Shown here in pieces: positions 4,736 through 5,962 of a DNA stretch of 5,962 nt. The stretch comes from Candidatus Atribacteria bacterium (lineage in GTDB: Bacteria > Atribacterota > JALVIU01), in assembly GCA_027028665.1 (NCBI GenBank), contig JALVIU010000055.1, positions 1 through 5,962 of the forward strand, in the 5' to 3' direction. The notes beneath the pieces were generated by a model. It made no database searches, had not been told where the DNA came from, and worked only from the letters and a program-made list of their open reading frames with translations. The position numbers and the translations under genes were made by a program. Position 1 is the first letter of the stretch. Each line of letters starts with the position of its first letter.

Positions 4736-5854
4736 ATGCCTATGGAAAATTTGGAGAAAAGTAAAGATACAAGGCGGGTTTTGCGCCTTAGAAATCTACA
4801 AAATCTATTGGATATCCTTCTTCAGAGGGGAGAAGTAGCGCGTGTTGAGTTGTCTCAGCTTACAGGCCTTACAAAGACAACTATTACATCCCTTGTAAAA
4901 GACCTTATAGATAAAGGTATTGTAAAGGAAAAAGACCCTATTTTAAATAAAATGGGCGTAGGGCGAAATATTATTCCTTTAAAAATAAAAAAAGATGCAG
5001 TCTACACTATAGGAATAAAATTTCAAAGACACCATTTAAGTGGATTGCTTATAAACACCCATGGAGAGATCCTTTACAAAAAGAATGGACCAGTATATAA
5101 GGATACTACCCCTCAGAAAGTAATAAATATGCTTTTTGACATAATAGATGATATCCTTATAGATAACAAGAGTAGAAGAGTCAGTGCAATAGGAATTGGT
5201 ATGCCCGGACCCTTGGATACAGTAGGGGGTATAGTTATGAATCCTCCTTACCTTTCTGGATGGAAAGATGTTCCCCTTGCCGAAATTATATCAGGTCGAT
5301 ATAAGATCCCCGTATGGATAGAAAATGATGCAAACTGTGCTTCCCTTGCAGAAAAGTGGTATGGAGGGGCAAGAGAATTGAATACATTTTTATTTGTCCT
5401 CTTGAGTGACGGAATAGGAGGAGGGGTTATCAGGAACGGAGAGCTCTATAAAAGTCCAAAAAATTATGAGATAGAGGTGGGTCATATAGTTTTAAGATAT
5501 AAAGATAAGGTAGGTTTTCTGGAGGATTTTTGTAGATTTGATCTTATAGATGATCCTTTATCATTGATAGATGATAAAGGATTTTTGGATATGTTATATC
5601 TCATAGGAGAGGCTATCGCCACTATGGCAAATATAATTGGTCCTGAAAAGATTTTTATAGGGGGAAAGATGGCTGTGCTCGGAGATGTTATATTGAAGCC
5701 CATAAAAGAGAGATTGGATAAATACTCCTTTGGAAGAAACACGGATATTCCCGTGGAGATCTCTCGTATATATAAGGATGCAATAAGTATAGGCGCAGCA
5801 ACTCATGCAATGAGAAAATATATCATAAGAAAGATGGCAGGAGATATAGAATAG
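4736..5854 (+). CDS. ROK-family transcriptional regulator (NagC/XylR-like)
   Basis: This 372-residue protein has the usual repressor length. Residues about 15-85 are a winged helix-turn-helix (ELSQLTGLTKTTITSLVKDL, with the wing near GVGR). A ROK domain follows: GIGMPGPLD (153-161), IENDANCASLAEKWYGGA (195-212), LLSDGIGGGVIRNGELY (222-238), EVGHI (247-251), and PEKIFIGG (303-310) near the end. Such proteins bind a sugar or sugar phosphate and repress transport and catabolism genes. The zinc motif CxCGxxGCxE that normally follows GHI is absent; the region reads RYKDKVGFLEDFC, with H250 kept. The N-terminal ATP-binding motif of ROK kinases is also missing, which fits a regulator. No Shine-Dalgarno sequence precedes ATG4736 or the in-frame ATG4742, and no upstream start is open. 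The gene that follows may be its target. Confidence 0.9.
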   Translation: MPMENLEKSKDTRRVLRLRNLQNLLDILLQRGEVARVELSQLTGLTKTTITSLVKDLIDKGIVKEKDPILNKMGVGRNIIPLKIKKDAVYTIGIKFQRHHLSGLLINTHGEILYKKNGPVYKDTTPQKVINMLFDIIDDILIDNKSRRVSAIGIGMPGPLDTVGGIVMNPPYLSGWKDVPLAEIISGRYKIPVWIENDANCASLAEKWYGGARELNTFLFVLLSDGIGGGVIRNGELYKSPKNYEIEVGHIVLRYKDKVGFLEDFCRFDLIDDPLSLIDDKGFLDMLYLIGEAIATMANIIGPEKIFIGGKMAVLGDVILKPIKERLDKYSFGRNTDIPVEISRIYKDAISIGAATHAMRKYIIRKMAGDIE

Positions 5855-5870
5855 ATAAAAAGGGGGTGGT

Positions 5871-5900
5871 ATGGGAAAGGGTAATTTTTATCCATATTAG
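5871..5900 (+). CDS. Possible 9-codon leader ORF
   Basis: ATG5871 begins the nine-residue reading frame MGKGNFYPY, which ends at TAG5898-5900. AGGGGG (5861-5866) lies four bases before it, a plausible ribosome site. It sits in the 76-base gap between the ROK gene and the next gene, 30 bases before that gene's ATG. It could be a translated leader that affects the downstream gene, or a chance ORF beside a purine-rich stretch. No attenuator stem is evident. Confidence 0.25.
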   Translation: MGKGNFYPY

Positions 5901-5930
5901 TCAAAAATAACTAAAAGAGGAGGGTTTGAA

Positions 5931-5962
5931 ATGAAGAGAAGTTTCAAAGTATTGGTTGTTAG
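5931..5962 (+). CDS. Start of a gene, 3' partial; possible exported protein
   Basis: GAGGAGGG (5917-5924) is a strong ribosome site six bases before ATG5931. Only ten codons are in the window (MKRSFKVLVV). Basic residues followed by hydrophobic ones look like the start of a signal peptide. A sugar-binding lipoprotein of an ABC transporter would fit its place after a ROK regulator, but this is inference from position and ten residues. No terminator lies between it and the ROK gene, so the two may share a transcript. Confidence 0.6.
   Translation, partial: MKRSFKVLVV

Overview
This is an AT-rich window with every supported gene on the + strand. Purine-rich ribosome binding sites are close to consensus (GGAGGT, AAAGGAGG, GAGGAGGG). 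Arg is read mostly from AGA/AGG and Ile often from ATA, and the promoters are sigma-70/sigma-A type. Together these suggest a low-GC, probably anaerobic and possibly thermophilic bacterium, such as a Dictyoglomus-like or Thermoanaerobacter-like lineage. That placement is inferred from style and gene content, not from a marker gene.

Layout. (1) Positions 2-1162 carry the remains of a membrane-anchored GAF-GGDEF diguanylate cyclase that enters from the left edge. It is cut by a single in-frame TAA at 527-529, and its GGDEF half is intact, with DxD, RxxD and GGDEF motifs. (2) Positions 1163-1385 are a leader region with a 9-bp inverted repeat and an extended -10 promoter. (3) Positions 1386-3724 are a two-gene operon: a YegU-like ADP-ribosylglycohydrolase-fold protein, then a metal-dependent amidohydrolase of the adenosine-type (MTA/SAH) or nucleobase deaminase group. 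An N-glycosidic hydrolase next to a deaminase suggests breakdown or salvage of a nucleoside-like compound (inference). (4) A hairpin at 3758-3779 and a fully consensus promoter (TTGACA, 17 bp, TATAAT) precede a PadR repressor gene (3890-4261). One base separates it from a 77-residue Gly/Tyr/Arg-rich DUF5320-like protein (4263-4496). The PadR N-terminus and the small protein's C-terminus share the motif GxGFGRxWW. An intrinsic terminator built into the end of the small gene closes this unit. (5) Positions 4515-4735 are an AT-rich regulatory region with GATAAT repeats, a TTGACA box and a dyad. It leads to a ROK-family regulator (4736-5854) that lacks the usual zinc-site cysteines. (6) After the ROK gene come a possible 9-codon ORF with a purine-rich ribosome site and the first ten codons of a gene (5931 onward) that may begin a signal peptide.

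The most unusual points are the PadR/small-protein pair with its shared motif and stop codon inside the terminator loop, the Glu-to-Cys change at a metal-ligand position of the glycohydrolase, the nonsense-interrupted cyclase, and the zinc-less ROK regulator. No tRNA, rRNA, CRISPR array or insertion sequence was seen.
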